A model generated the notes under the pieces. That model saw only the letters and a program-made list of their open reading frames with translations. It ran no database searches and was not told the DNA's origin. A program made the translations under genes and the position numbers. Below are positions 16,990 through 25,249 of a DNA stretch of 64,000 nucleotides, piece by piece; the stretch's first letter is position 1, and each line of letters opens with the position of its first letter. The stretch comes from an uncultured Bacteroidota bacterium (GTDB lineage Bacteria > Bacteroidota > Bacteroidia > Bacteroidales > UBA932), in contig CALGSW010000007.1 of assembly GCA_937901965.1 (NCBI GenBank), positions 62,001 to 126,000 on the forward strand, read 5' to 3'.

Positions 16990-19439
16990 TCAAATGAATA
17001 GATCTTAGTATTATCTCTATAACCTTCTAAGTCTTTGTACCAGTCCGGATATTCAGTTCCTCCTGAAAGAGCCCACTGATCAAAGTGTAAATAAGCTGTA
17101 CTTATGACGCTTCCTTCGTAAGGGTGCTCAAACAATTCGGGAATCAAAATTCCCCACATCATACCATCTATGGTTTTATACTTATCAAAAGGATGAAGTT
17201 GCCCCCCTGTTAACATAGACATGTCAGCCTTAGATGTATGTAGAAAAGTAGGAAGATGTATTTCCAAACCTCTGACTACCTGTCCAAGCTCATTTCTTAT
17301 AATAAAGAAATTCAGGGCCGTATTTACGCTTAAATCTGAAGATTCAACCGGATTAACGAAACTTATTGTTATTGCTCTAGGTTGAATAATTGTGTGGTTT
17401 CCGCTAACTGTGTTTACAAATGCCCCCGCCTGATTAGGTACAATTGATTGCAATCTGTTGAAAAGTGGGATTACCGCTAAATTAACACCAGCTTCTGTAC
17501 CGTTAGGACTCTTCATGAAAGGCGCGCTTCCATCAGTAACATCACCCGTAACAGATGATATATTTGATGCATTTACTTTATCAAGCTGGAATGCTGCTGC
17601 TAAATCTTTGCTACTTCCTGATGCTTTAATTACATAATCAAATTTCATCCTTGAAAACTTGTTGGATGAGTTGCTGAAGTATGTAATCTTAAAACCAAGT
17701 ACCAGGTCATTCATGTCGTAGTCTCCCTTCCAAGGCCATAAGTCCTCAAAAGCATATGATGCCCACCCGGTTTCAGAAGGGAAATACGATACAAATGCTA
17801 CACTGGCATCATTATCATCATAATCTTCACTCTCCTGCACACCATCACCATCTGCATCAACAATTGCAGGTGGAGGTGCCACAATTTGCCCTGCCCCCTC
17901 ATTACATGTTGTTGCAACAATATTTTTTGTCTGTGTTTTGCTTAGAATTGAAAGACCGTCAGTGAACAAATTGCTATAGTTGTTTCTTCCATTTGTTCCG
18001 CTACCTTCAACAAGGTTTGAGTAAACAACCTCTATTCTTCCGCTGATCTGGGATCCGGCATATGCAAAAGACGGCATAGTCCCGGTGACTTTAAATACAG
18101 AATAATCTGACGAGGATGAATTAAGTGTCATTCCCCAGATATTGGTAAAATTGTTTGTCAGGAACATGCTCCCTCCAAACATATTTATTGTTGTCTGATT
18201 TATTTTGAATGTCTGACTCTCCCACAGAGATCCGCCATAAAGGTTGATTATACCTCCCTGTAAGTCAGATAGGGCTGTTGTAATATTGCACAAATTATTT
18301 ACAGTAGCTCCACTTGTAGTTTCAAAACTAACTGTGGAGACAATCTCATGATGGTTCGTCATAACAGTTCCGTTTGACTGGTAGTAAGTGCCGGATAATA
18401 TATTTCCACCGGCATCATTTAACGCAGTACCGTTCATTGTTATCTTAAAACTTTTTACATTTATTGAACCACTGTTGAAAAGCTGAGAACTATTTGTGAT
18501 TGACAAACCACGTCCGTTCTTAGGAATGGAAATGGTGTTTTCGTTATAAAGCTTACTGTTGTTGTTTATGTCAAGGTCATCGTTTACAGTAAAAGAACCT
18601 TTGTTCACAGTTGTTGTACCGGATGACATATTGATATCTTTAGACGAATAAAATGTTCCACCGGCATACACATATATAACAGGTGGGATTCCTGAATCCA
18701 TAGTGCCTGTGGTTACTCCACCAACATTAACCGTACCCCCTGGAAGTACAACGATACTTACCTTGTTCAAGTTTACCCGGCTTGTGACAGAATAGGTGCC
18801 TTTTACATATAAAATTGCATGAGCCTGATAATTTCCAAGGTTAATAGCAGATGTACGGTTAACCCCCTCGGGAATATAATATGATTTGTATGTGTTTCCG
18901 TGAATAGAACTCTCACCTGCCCCAAAGCCTACAACAGAGACATTGCTGTTATTGCTGATTACTACATCGTAATTTGAAGGTGCAGGAACAGTTGGCGAAG
19001 TAAAAGATGAGTTTACCTGAATGTTGCCGGATGTCTTTGAAACCGCTGAAGTTGAAAGTGACAAAGAGGGTCCTGTTATCTCTAAGCTTTTTGTGGTTCT
19101 GTTTCCATTAGGCAAAATCTCTTGAATATATAGAGTTTTAAGAGCTGTAGGCAGAGTTAGTTTCAAGTTGAATGGCGCGCCCGGCTTAGCTGCACCTGTT
19201 GCAATCAGAGATCCGTCTTTCATAAAAGATGAAGAGTAAACCTTGATAATCCTCAGGTATGAATCAGAAATACCTGTGACACTACCAACCTGAACATTCA
19301 GATTGACTTCTGTAACAGTTTTCCAATCAAAGTCAGCAGGAATTATATCAGTACCAGGTGGCTCAGGAGTGGGAAATTTTACGCAACCTGCTGTGGATAA
19401 AATGACCAATCCTAATATTATAAACAAAAGCTTTTTCAT
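16986..19439 (-). CDS. LruC domain-containing surface lipoprotein
   Basis: 817 residues. A lipoprotein signal peptide (MKKLLFIILGLVILSTAG, then Cys) is followed by VKFPTPEPPG, a proline-rich linker. The middle is a long Asn/Ser/Thr/Gly-rich region with short repeating beta segments (about residues 150-480), suggesting a beta-solenoid. A calcium-type loop DADGDGVQESEDYDDND comes next, then a C-terminal LruC/DUF4842 domain with YAFEDLWPWKGDYDMNDL. The start at 19439 was chosen because the -7 box at 19470-19477 overlaps the alternative upstream ATG (19472). Function is unknown; a cell-surface structural or adhesive role is plausible. Confidence 0.82.
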   Translation of the reverse strand: MKKLLFIILGLVILSTAGCVKFPTPEPPGTDIIPADFDWKTVTEVNLNVQVGSVTGISDSYLRIIKVYSSSFMKDGSLIATGAAKPGAPFNLKLTLPTALKTLYIQEILPNGNRTTKSLEITGPSLSLSTSAVSKTSGNIQVNSSFTSPTVPAPSNYDVVISNNSNVSVVGFGAGESSIHGNTYKSYYIPEGVNRTSAINLGNYQAHAILYVKGTYSVTSRVNLNKVSIVVLPGGTVNVGGVTTGTMDSGIPPVIYVYAGGTFYSSKDINMSSGTTTVNKGSFTVNDDLDINNNSKLYNENTISIPKNGRGLSITNSSQLFNSGSINVKSFKITMNGTALNDAGGNILSGTYYQSNGTVMTNHHEIVSTVSFETTSGATVNNLCNITTALSDLQGGIINLYGGSLWESQTFKINQTTINMFGGSMFLTNNFTNIWGMTLNSSSSDYSVFKVTGTMPSFAYAGSQISGRIEVVYSNLVEGSGTNGRNNYSNLFTDGLSILSKTQTKNIVATTCNEGAGQIVAPPPAIVDADGDGVQESEDYDDNDASVAFVSYFPSETGWASYAFEDLWPWKGDYDMNDLVLGFKITYFSNSSNKFSRMKFDYVIKASGSSKDLAAAFQLDKVNASNISSVTGDVTDGSAPFMKSPNGTEAGVNLAVIPLFNRLQSIVPNQAGAFVNTVSGNHTIIQPRAITISFVNPVESSDLSVNTALNFFIIRNELGQVVRGLEIHLPTFLHTSKADMSMLTGGQLHPFDKYKTIDGMMWGILIPELFEHPYEGSVISTAYLHFDQWALSGGTEYPDWYKDLEGYRDNTKIYSFD

Positions 19440-19469
19440 CTTTATTGTTATTAACATGTTTTTAACGTA

Positions 19470-19477
19470 CAAATATA
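19470..19477 (-). promoter_or_regulatory. -7 promoter element of the LruC lipoprotein gene
   Basis: TATATTTG on the minus strand matches TAnnTTTG, 30 bases upstream of the ATG at 19439. It settles the choice of start codon, because the alternative ATG at 19472 lies inside this box. Confidence 0.6.
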
Positions 19478-19624
19478 ATACGATTTTTTAAAAATTAATC
19501 AGAAAATAATATTTTTTGCAATGTATTTAAAATTATAAGCAAGACAATCAGTACTGTGTAAATTATTTTTGTGGTTGTAAAATATTATTTGACGCTTAAT
19601 GGTTGAGTAGGGGTAAATTTGTTT

Positions 19625-20212
19625 TCAGAGGTTCCACCAGCATCTGAAAATCTCTTCACCTCGTTCTGTAATAACAGATTCAGGATGAAACTGCATTCCG
19701 TAAATGTTAAAAATACTGTGGTATAGAGTCATAACGATTCCACCCTCATTTTTGCTGCCTACTATCAATTCGTTATCAATCGTTGCCTCATCAACTGCCC
19801 ATGAGTGATATAACCCTATGCTGGTTAGGCTTATAGAACTGTTTGTGTTTTTTAACTTGCTTAAAACAGGGTCATCAGAGTTTATAATAAGTTCACTTTT
19901 ATGCCCATGCAGAGGTGTGGGTAAATTAATCAGTTTTCCCCCAAAACACTCTGCAATCGCCTGATGTCCGAGACAGATTCCAAGAATACTATGACTCTCT
20001 TTACAAAGTCCTATTAGTTTAAGCACATCTCCGGATTCAGACGGGATACCTGGCCCGGGTGAGATTATGATGTGAGTATAGTCATTTAGAGACGAGAAGT
20101 CGATTTTGTTATTTTTTACAATATCAATAGTTGTGTTGCATACCCTCTTTACCAGATGCAGCACATTATACGTAAAAGAGTCGTAATTGTCTATGAGCAG
20201 GATTCTCTTCAT
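19625..20212 (-). CDS. pabA: Aminodeoxychorismate/anthranilate synthase glutaminase component
   Basis: 195 residues of a class I glutamine amidotransferase. It has the N-terminal LLIDNYDSFTYNV, the oxyanion region ISPGPGIPSESGD, the nucleophile motif GICLGHQAI (Cys near residue 79), and the His-Glu pair in MQFHPESV near residue 175. The family supplies ammonia to PabB or TrpE. The divergent pabB-pabC pair and the absence of other trp genes favour folate (p-aminobenzoate) synthesis. TrpG function cannot be excluded, since one subunit can serve both pathways. Confidence 0.9.
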   Translation of the reverse strand: MKRILLIDNYDSFTYNVLHLVKRVCNTTIDIVKNNKIDFSSLNDYTHIIISPGPGIPSESGDVLKLIGLCKESHSILGICLGHQAIAECFGGKLINLPTPLHGHKSELIINSDDPVLSKLKNTNSSISLTSIGLYHSWAVDEATIDNELIVGSKNEGGIVMTLYHSIFNIYGMQFHPESVITERGEEIFRCWWNL

Positions 20213-20216
20213 TATG

Positions 20217-20224
20217 CAAAAGTA
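20217..20224 (-). promoter_or_regulatory. -7 promoter element of pabA
   Basis: TACTTTTG on the minus strand matches TAnnTTTG and ends only 4 bases before the pabA ATG. The transcript should start at or almost at the start codon (leaderless). Confidence 0.55.
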
Positions 20225-20234
20225 TATATTTTAC

Positions 20235-20242
20235 TAAATTTG
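20235..20242 (+). promoter_or_regulatory. -7 promoter element of pabB
   Basis: TAAATTTG matches TAnnTTTG and ends 6 bases before the ATG at 20249. It is separated from the opposing pabA box by 10 bases. A leaderless or nearly leaderless transcript is expected. Confidence 0.5.
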
Positions 20243-20248
20243 TCTTCG

Positions 20249-21244
20249 ATGCAAGATATCTTTTATAATCCACATGTAGTAGCAGAAAAGATGGACCGAT
20301 ACTCGTCCAAAGGGATACCATTCCTTTTCGCTATGAACTATGAGCTGGACGAAGCACTCTTTATACCTTACCCGGCAGAGCAGGATAGGGTCCTGTATCA
20401 CTTTCCAAATGGGACAAACTCAGCAAGAGACTTGATACCCACTACAATGGAGGAGCATATGAAGGTTCTGAAGGTGGAGACAGAAGAGGAGTATGCAAGA
20501 AAATTTAATATTATTATAAAAGGGTTAAAGAGGGGTGACTCATATCTTGCAAATCTTACCTGTAAAAGTGAAGTCTCAACTAATTTAGACGCCTCCACTC
20601 TTTACCGCTCAACACATTCACCATTTGGGCTCTACGTCCCGGAAAAATTTCTCTCGTTCTCACCTGAGCGTTTTGTGAGAATTGAAAATGGTATAATATC
20701 ATCACTTCCAATGAAGGGGACAATTGATGCATCTCTTCCAAATGCGGAGGAGCTCATACTGGAAGACTACAAGGAGAGTTGTGAACACGCAACCATTACA
20801 GATCTTATCAGGAATGACCTTGGAATAGTTTCAGATGATGTCTGGGTTGAGAGATACAGGTTTATAGATAAAATATGTACAGACAGAGGAGATATTTTAC
20901 AGGTAAGTTCAGAAATCAGAGGTAGGTTAAAAAGGGAATATGCCGAGGCTCCAGGTAAACTGATGCTCTCTTTACTTCCCGCAGGCTCAATTTCAGGAGC
21001 TCCCAAGAGCTCTACCATAAAACTGATATCAGAGGCTGAGAAAGTCTCCAGAGGCTTTTATACAGGGGTTGCCGGCCTTTTTGACGGCGTAGTTCTTGAC
21101 TCGGCTGTGCTTATAAGATTTATTGAATTCAATCCGGATGGGAGAGCCTTTTACAGAAGCGGAGGGGGCATAACAGTAAATAGCCGGTTGGATGAGGAGT
21201 ACCGTGAAATGGTTAAAAAAATTTATCTACCGTTAAACAGATGA
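20249..21244 (+). CDS. pabB: Aminodeoxychorismate synthase component I
   Basis: 331 residues of the chorismate-binding family. It carries the PabB-type lysine motif LPMKGTID, ITDLIRNDLG, and the catalytic GSISGAPKSSTIKLI, followed by FYTGVAG and the C-terminal IRFIEF and GGGITVNS. It lacks most of the N-terminal region of the ~450-residue enterobacterial PabB. It makes 4-amino-4-deoxychorismate from chorismate with ammonia from PabA. The ATG at 20249 was preferred to 20156, because the longer form would overlap pabA by 57 bases on the other strand and run through both -7 boxes. It overlaps pabC by 4 bases. Confidence 0.92.
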   Translation: MQDIFYNPHVVAEKMDRYSSKGIPFLFAMNYELDEALFIPYPAEQDRVLYHFPNGTNSARDLIPTTMEEHMKVLKVETEEEYARKFNIIIKGLKRGDSYLANLTCKSEVSTNLDASTLYRSTHSPFGLYVPEKFLSFSPERFVRIENGIISSLPMKGTIDASLPNAEELILEDYKESCEHATITDLIRNDLGIVSDDVWVERYRFIDKICTDRGDILQVSSEIRGRLKREYAEAPGKLMLSLLPAGSISGAPKSSTIKLISEAEKVSRGFYTGVAGLFDGVVLDSAVLIRFIEFNPDGRAFYRSGGGITVNSRLDEEYREMVKKIYLPLNR

Positions 21245-21840
21245 TCAGATTTATTGAGACAATCAGAATTGCAGACGGCGTTGCCGATAATCTGGAGTAT
21301 CATCGCAAAAGGTACAACCACACTATCAGGCACCATTATCAAAACATAGATAGTGATGATTTTATACTCTATATCTCAGGAGTTCTGAATAAAGAGAGGA
21401 TGATAATTTCAAAGGGTCTCTTTAAACTCAGGGTCACATATACAAATAAACCACTTTCTTATACATTAGAACCATATTATGCAAAAGAGATAAGGTCTCT
21501 GAGGCTTGTCGAAAATAACGGGTTAGACTACTCATTCAAGTATGAAAACCGTAGTGCAATTGAGGCACTATTCCTATTTAGAGGAGATTGTGATGATATA
21601 CTTATTGTCAAGAATGGATATATTACAGATACATCCTATTGTAATATTATCTTTGAAAAGGATGGACAACTATTTACCCCTTCAACACCTCTTCTTGCCG
21701 GGACTAAGAGAGAGAGGCTTATTAACACTGGTACGATAAAAGAAGAAAAGATAAGACCTTGTGATATACGTAGATATGACAAGGTCTATCTTATAAATTC
21801 AATGCTGGATTTTGTCCAGGTTGAGAAGATTACCCTCTAA
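21241..21840 (+). CDS. pabC: Class IV aminotransferase, probable aminodeoxychorismate lyase
   Basis: 199 residues, short for fold-type IV PLP enzymes (about 270). Recognisable parts are FIETIRIADG at the N-terminus, the putative PLP-lysine region FKYENRSAIEAL, then DTSYCNIIFEKDGQLFTP and LLAGTKRERL, which match the family's T-S-x-x-N-I/F and G-T/I-x-R-x-x-L motifs. It is coupled to pabB by an ATGA overlap, so release of p-aminobenzoate from aminodeoxychorismate is the likely job. The 3' end overlaps the convergent CDGSH gene by 4 bases. Confidence 0.82.
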   Translation: MIRFIETIRIADGVADNLEYHRKRYNHTIRHHYQNIDSDDFILYISGVLNKERMIISKGLFKLRVTYTNKPLSYTLEPYYAKEIRSLRLVENNGLDYSFKYENRSAIEALFLFRGDCDDILIVKNGYITDTSYCNIIFEKDGQLFTPSTPLLAGTKRERLINTGTIKEEKIRPCDIRRYDKVYLINSMLDFVQVEKITL

Positions 21841-22076
21841 AGAGCATTATGCGACCCGTCACAGTAAGGTTTGTTCTTTGAGTGTTTACAGCCACAAAGA
21901 TAGTGTTCTCCACTCTTTTCAGGTTTAAAATTTACCGGAGTAATTCCGCTTCCTTTGTGAGATCCATCGCAGAATGGCTGATTGTTACTCTCTCCGCATG
22001 CACACCAGTGGTAACTTTTGCCCTCTTCAAGGACTACCTTGTAGGGCCCTTTTTTTGCAATTTTTGGATTCATCAT
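21837..22076 (-). CDS. CDGSH iron-sulfur domain protein (two motifs)
   Basis: 79 residues with two copies of the CDGSH signature: WCACGESNNQPFCDGSH and LCGCKHSKNKPYCDGSH. Each supplies the three-cysteine, one-histidine ligand set for a redox-active 2Fe-2S cluster, so one chain probably carries two clusters, as in MiNT/CISD3-like proteins. No membrane anchor is present. The physiological role of small bacterial CDGSH proteins is uncertain (redox or Fe-S transfer). It is the last gene of the minus-strand operon, 9 bases after thrC. Confidence 0.93.
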   Translation of the reverse strand: MMNPKIAKKGPYKVVLEEGKSYHWCACGESNNQPFCDGSHKGSGITPVNFKPEKSGEHYLCGCKHSKNKPYCDGSHNAL

Positions 22077-22085
22077 GATATAAAT

Positions 22086-23189
22086 TTATAATTTAAAGGA
22101 GCTTTTCAAGCCAGTTCCGGTCAGTGAAACAACCCTTACTTCACCTGAAGCACCTCTTCTTGAGTCCTTGAGTACAGCCGCAACAGCACTTGCAGATGTT
22201 GGTTCAATATAAACCCCTTGTCCGGCAGATATCTTCATCGCAGCAATAATCTCATTATCATCTACTGTCAAAAACTCCCCTCCGGTACTCTGTACAACAT
22301 CAACAATCTGTTTTAACCTTACAGGCCTGTGTATAGCTATCCCTTCTGCAATTGACGGATTCCTGGCAGATACCGGTGTCTCTCTGCCCTCAACAAAGTC
22401 CTTAAGAGGAGAGCACTTATTACTCTGTACGGCCATTAATCTTGTCATTTTATCAATAATTCCTGCCTGCATCATCTCCACTAACCCTAAATATACACCA
22501 ATTATCTGAGATCCACTACCAACCGGGATAAAAATTGAATCCGGAGCTCTCCATCCCAGCTGTTCCACTATCTCATAAATAATAGTCTTTGTTCCATGAA
22601 CGAAGAAGGGATTCCATGCATGGGCAGCATAATATGAAGCTTTTGCAGCCTCAAGAGCGGCATTTGCACAGTCTATCCTATTTCCCTCAATTAGATGAAT
22701 ATCTGAGCCATAAGAGGCTGCCTGAATTGATTTTGCAGAAGAGTTGCCGGCCGGCATATATATATTGGCCTTTATACCCCCTCTAGCACAATAGGCAGAT
22801 ACTGAACAGGCAGAGTTTCCGGATGAATCCTCAACAATCTCTGTAATTCCCAACTCCTTGCATTTGCTTATCATTAGCGATGCACCCCTATCCTTGAATG
22901 ATCCGGAGGGCAACATGAAGTCCATCTTGCCAAGAAATGGCACTCCGTCAATCTCCATCTTTACCAAAGGAGTGCCCCCCTCTCCAAATGAGATAGCATT
23001 TTTTAAGTCATTTAGGGGAAGTACTTGACTGTATCGCCAGAAGCTTCTGTCATCAGGGTCAAGCTTTGATCTGTCAAGGTGAGGATGGTAATTCAGGTCA
23101 AGATAGTTTCCACACTCACACCTCCACACCTCTTTGGTCACGGAATATTTTGCCCCGCATGAGGGGCACAGGAACTGACAATCCATCAT
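22086..23189 (-). CDS. thrC: Threonine synthase family PLP enzyme
   Basis: 367 residues. An N-terminal zinc-ribbon-like segment (FLCPSCGAKY, then WRCECG) is followed by the fold-type II PLP domain with the lysine motif SGSFKDRGAS near residue 98, DSSGNSACSVSAYCARGG, a phosphate-binding IPVGSGSQIIG, and TGTGLKSS at the end. Threonine synthase converts O-phospho-homoserine to threonine. Relatives with the zinc ribbon include archaeal-type ThrC and some threonine-synthase-like enzymes of uncertain substrate. The gene lies 8 bases after the symporter, away from other threonine genes. Confidence 0.82.
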   Translation of the reverse strand: MMDCQFLCPSCGAKYSVTKEVWRCECGNYLDLNYHPHLDRSKLDPDDRSFWRYSQVLPLNDLKNAISFGEGGTPLVKMEIDGVPFLGKMDFMLPSGSFKDRGASLMISKCKELGITEIVEDSSGNSACSVSAYCARGGIKANIYMPAGNSSAKSIQAASYGSDIHLIEGNRIDCANAALEAAKASYYAAHAWNPFFVHGTKTIIYEIVEQLGWRAPDSIFIPVGSGSQIIGVYLGLVEMMQAGIIDKMTRLMAVQSNKCSPLKDFVEGRETPVSARNPSIAEGIAIHRPVRLKQIVDVVQSTGGEFLTVDDNEIIAAMKISAGQGVYIEPTSASAVAAVLKDSRRGASGEVRVVSLTGTGLKSSFKL

Positions 23190-23197
23190 TTATAATA

Positions 23198-24430
23198 TTA
23201 AAGATTTAAAGTTTCGCCTTCACTTTTTGCAACAATTGCGGCACCCGTCAGGTCTCCCCATACATTTACCGCAGATCGTATCATATCAAGAGGTTGCTGA
23301 ACAACCAGAACCAGGCCTATTCCCTCAAGCGGAAGACCTACTGCATTAAGTACAACGGCAAGCATAACCAGCCCGGCCAAAGGAATACCCGCAGCACCAA
23401 TTGACGCAAGCAGACTTGTAAGAACGACAATAACCTGTTGGGCTATAGTTAAGTCCATTCCGTATGCCTGTGCTACAAAAATTGCTGTTACACTTTCAAA
23501 TAGAGCTGTGCCATTCATGTTAACAGTATTTCCCAGCGGCAGGCAAAAACTTGCAATCTTTCTGGAAACCCCTGTCTTAACGTGGATATCCTCAAGTGTT
23601 AAAGGGAGTGAGGCGGCAGATGAGGCAGTTGCAAAAGTTGTGAGAAGCCCCGGGCTCATCTGTTTCATAAATTTAAATGGATTCTTTTTGGTTAGGGTAA
23701 CAAATATTCCAGGAAGAATTGCCAACCCGTGAATCAGACACCCACCGGCAATTATAGCTGCATAAATTCCCAAGCTTCCAAAAAGTGATGCAAGTGCTTC
23801 TGAATCTCCTGCCTGAGCACCTACGACACCGGCAACAACACCAAACAGACCAAATGGAGCAAATTTTATTACCAGGAAGGTAAGCTTAATCATCACCTCA
23901 TAGATGCCATTAAAAAGATCTGTAAGCTGAATCCTGGTTTTACTCTGAGAAACAGTAATAAAATAACCAAACATAATTGCAAAGAAGATAACCGGAAGCA
24001 TATTTCCATCTGCCATTGCCTTTACAATATTTTCAGGCACTATACCAAGTAACTGATCTACAAATGATACTTTTGTACTTGAGATTTCAGTTACAGTTTC
24101 AGATAGTTTTAAGTCAACGCCAACACCCGGCTTAAAGACATTAACCAGGAATAGTCCTAACACAGATGCAATTGCTGTTGTTATTACATAGTAAAGGAAG
24201 GTTTTTCCGGCTATTCTGCCAAGATCCTTACTCTCACCAATGCTTGATACCCCCATAATCAGTGCACTGAAAACGAGAGGTATTACAACCATTTTCAGTC
24301 CACGGAGAAATAGATCCCCCAGCCATTTTACATAGTCTACATATTCGTGCGCAAAGATTCCAAAAATTGCACCAAGCGTTATTCCTATCAGAATTTGCCA
24401 GGGCAGGGCCAGTTTGAATGTTTTTTTCAT
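23198..24430 (-). CDS. Dicarboxylate/amino acid:cation symporter (DAACS family)
   Basis: 410 residues with about eight TM helices and two re-entrant loops. The family's serine-rich hairpin is visible (FATASSAASLPLTLE), as are the NMNGTALFESVTAIFVAQ motif (NMDGT-like, with N replacing D) and the end helix with DMIRSAVNVWGDLTGAAI. GltP/DctA/SstT relatives import glutamate, aspartate, C4-dicarboxylates or serine/threonine with Na+ or H+. The neighbouring threonine synthase hints at amino acid transport, but the substrate is not readable. It overlaps the esterase gene by 4 bases. Confidence 0.9.
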   Translation of the reverse strand: MKKTFKLALPWQILIGITLGAIFGIFAHEYVDYVKWLGDLFLRGLKMVVIPLVFSALIMGVSSIGESKDLGRIAGKTFLYYVITTAIASVLGLFLVNVFKPGVGVDLKLSETVTEISSTKVSFVDQLLGIVPENIVKAMADGNMLPVIFFAIMFGYFITVSQSKTRIQLTDLFNGIYEVMIKLTFLVIKFAPFGLFGVVAGVVGAQAGDSEALASLFGSLGIYAAIIAGGCLIHGLAILPGIFVTLTKKNPFKFMKQMSPGLLTTFATASSAASLPLTLEDIHVKTGVSRKIASFCLPLGNTVNMNGTALFESVTAIFVAQAYGMDLTIAQQVIVVLTSLLASIGAAGIPLAGLVMLAVVLNAVGLPLEGIGLVLVVQQPLDMIRSAVNVWGDLTGAAIVAKSEGETLNL

Positions 24431-25248
24431 TTAGGTTGCAAAATTAAATCTCTTAAGTGGTTCATTATATATGGTATGACAGCCCACCTCACCTCTCCGG
24501 TAAAATGACCGCCGTATATTTCGTGAAACTCGTAAGGGGCCTTTTTAGCCTCCAGAATTTTCACAAGCTCTGAGTGAGCCTCTCTGAATGTTGTAAACTC
24601 ATCATGGGTACCGATTGCCATAAAGAGATATGGCAGTTCATCAACCGCAGATTCTTTTACAATTTTCATCACGTCATTATCAGGATTGTCTCCAAACTGG
24701 AGAGTTACACTGCCTATGACAGGTTCAAGATATTTATCCGGAGCAACACCCTTAAACGGGGCATTTACTGCTCCGCTAAGATCTGCTATAAAACGGAATC
24801 TCTCAGGATTTCTAAGGCCGATGAGCATTGCACCATATCCTCCCATTGAGGAGCCTCCTATTGCCTGGATAGTTTTATATGTCTTGTAATTTCTATCCAC
24901 ATAACTGAATAGTTCCTGTTCAATAAAATCTCTTTGTCTTTCACCCCTCTCGGCTGAACTGTTTATATACCATCCATTTCCCAGGGATGGGGTAACAACA
25001 ATAATAGGTTTATTATCAAGAGAAGAGAGCAGGTTCATATCAACATATGCATTATTATCTCCATCCCAGTAGTGAAGGAGATATAAAACCACATGTTGAG
25101 CAGATTTATCATAATCTCTGGGTGTAATTACAGTAACAGGAACAGGTCTCCCCAAAAGTGAAGATTTAATGGTATCTGTTATTACAGTTTGAGCAGAGAG
25201 CGTTAATGCTGTAGTCAGCAGAAAAAAGGCAACAAGAAATTTTCTCAT
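24427..25248 (-). CDS. Secreted esterase (antigen 85/esterase D-like alpha/beta hydrolase)
   Basis: 273 residues with a signal peptide (MRKFLVAFFLLTTALTLSAQ). The nucleophile elbow is GGSSMGGYGAM, the oxyanion/N-terminal motif is VLYLLHYWDGDNNAY, and the late histidine is in EIYGGHFTGEVRWAVI. The family (putative esterase PF00756) includes S-formylglutathione hydrolases, feruloyl esterases and mycolyltransferases. With a signal peptide, a periplasmic or outer-membrane carbohydrate or acyl esterase is more likely. It lies 1 base after the C1 peptidase gene, so they are co-transcribed. Confidence 0.87.
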   Translation of the reverse strand: MRKFLVAFFLLTTALTLSAQTVITDTIKSSLLGRPVPVTVITPRDYDKSAQHVVLYLLHYWDGDNNAYVDMNLLSSLDNKPIIVVTPSLGNGWYINSSAERGERQRDFIEQELFSYVDRNYKTYKTIQAIGGSSMGGYGAMLIGLRNPERFRFIADLSGAVNAPFKGVAPDKYLEPVIGSVTLQFGDNPDNDVMKIVKESAVDELPYLFMAIGTHDEFTTFREAHSELVKILEAKKAPYEFHEIYGGHFTGEVRWAVIPYIMNHLRDLILQPK

Positions 25249-25249
25249 A

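Noticed and set aside
20156..20248. Longer pabB N-terminus
   Set aside because: It would run through the -7 boxes and overlap pabA on the other strand. The added residues have no PabB-like features.
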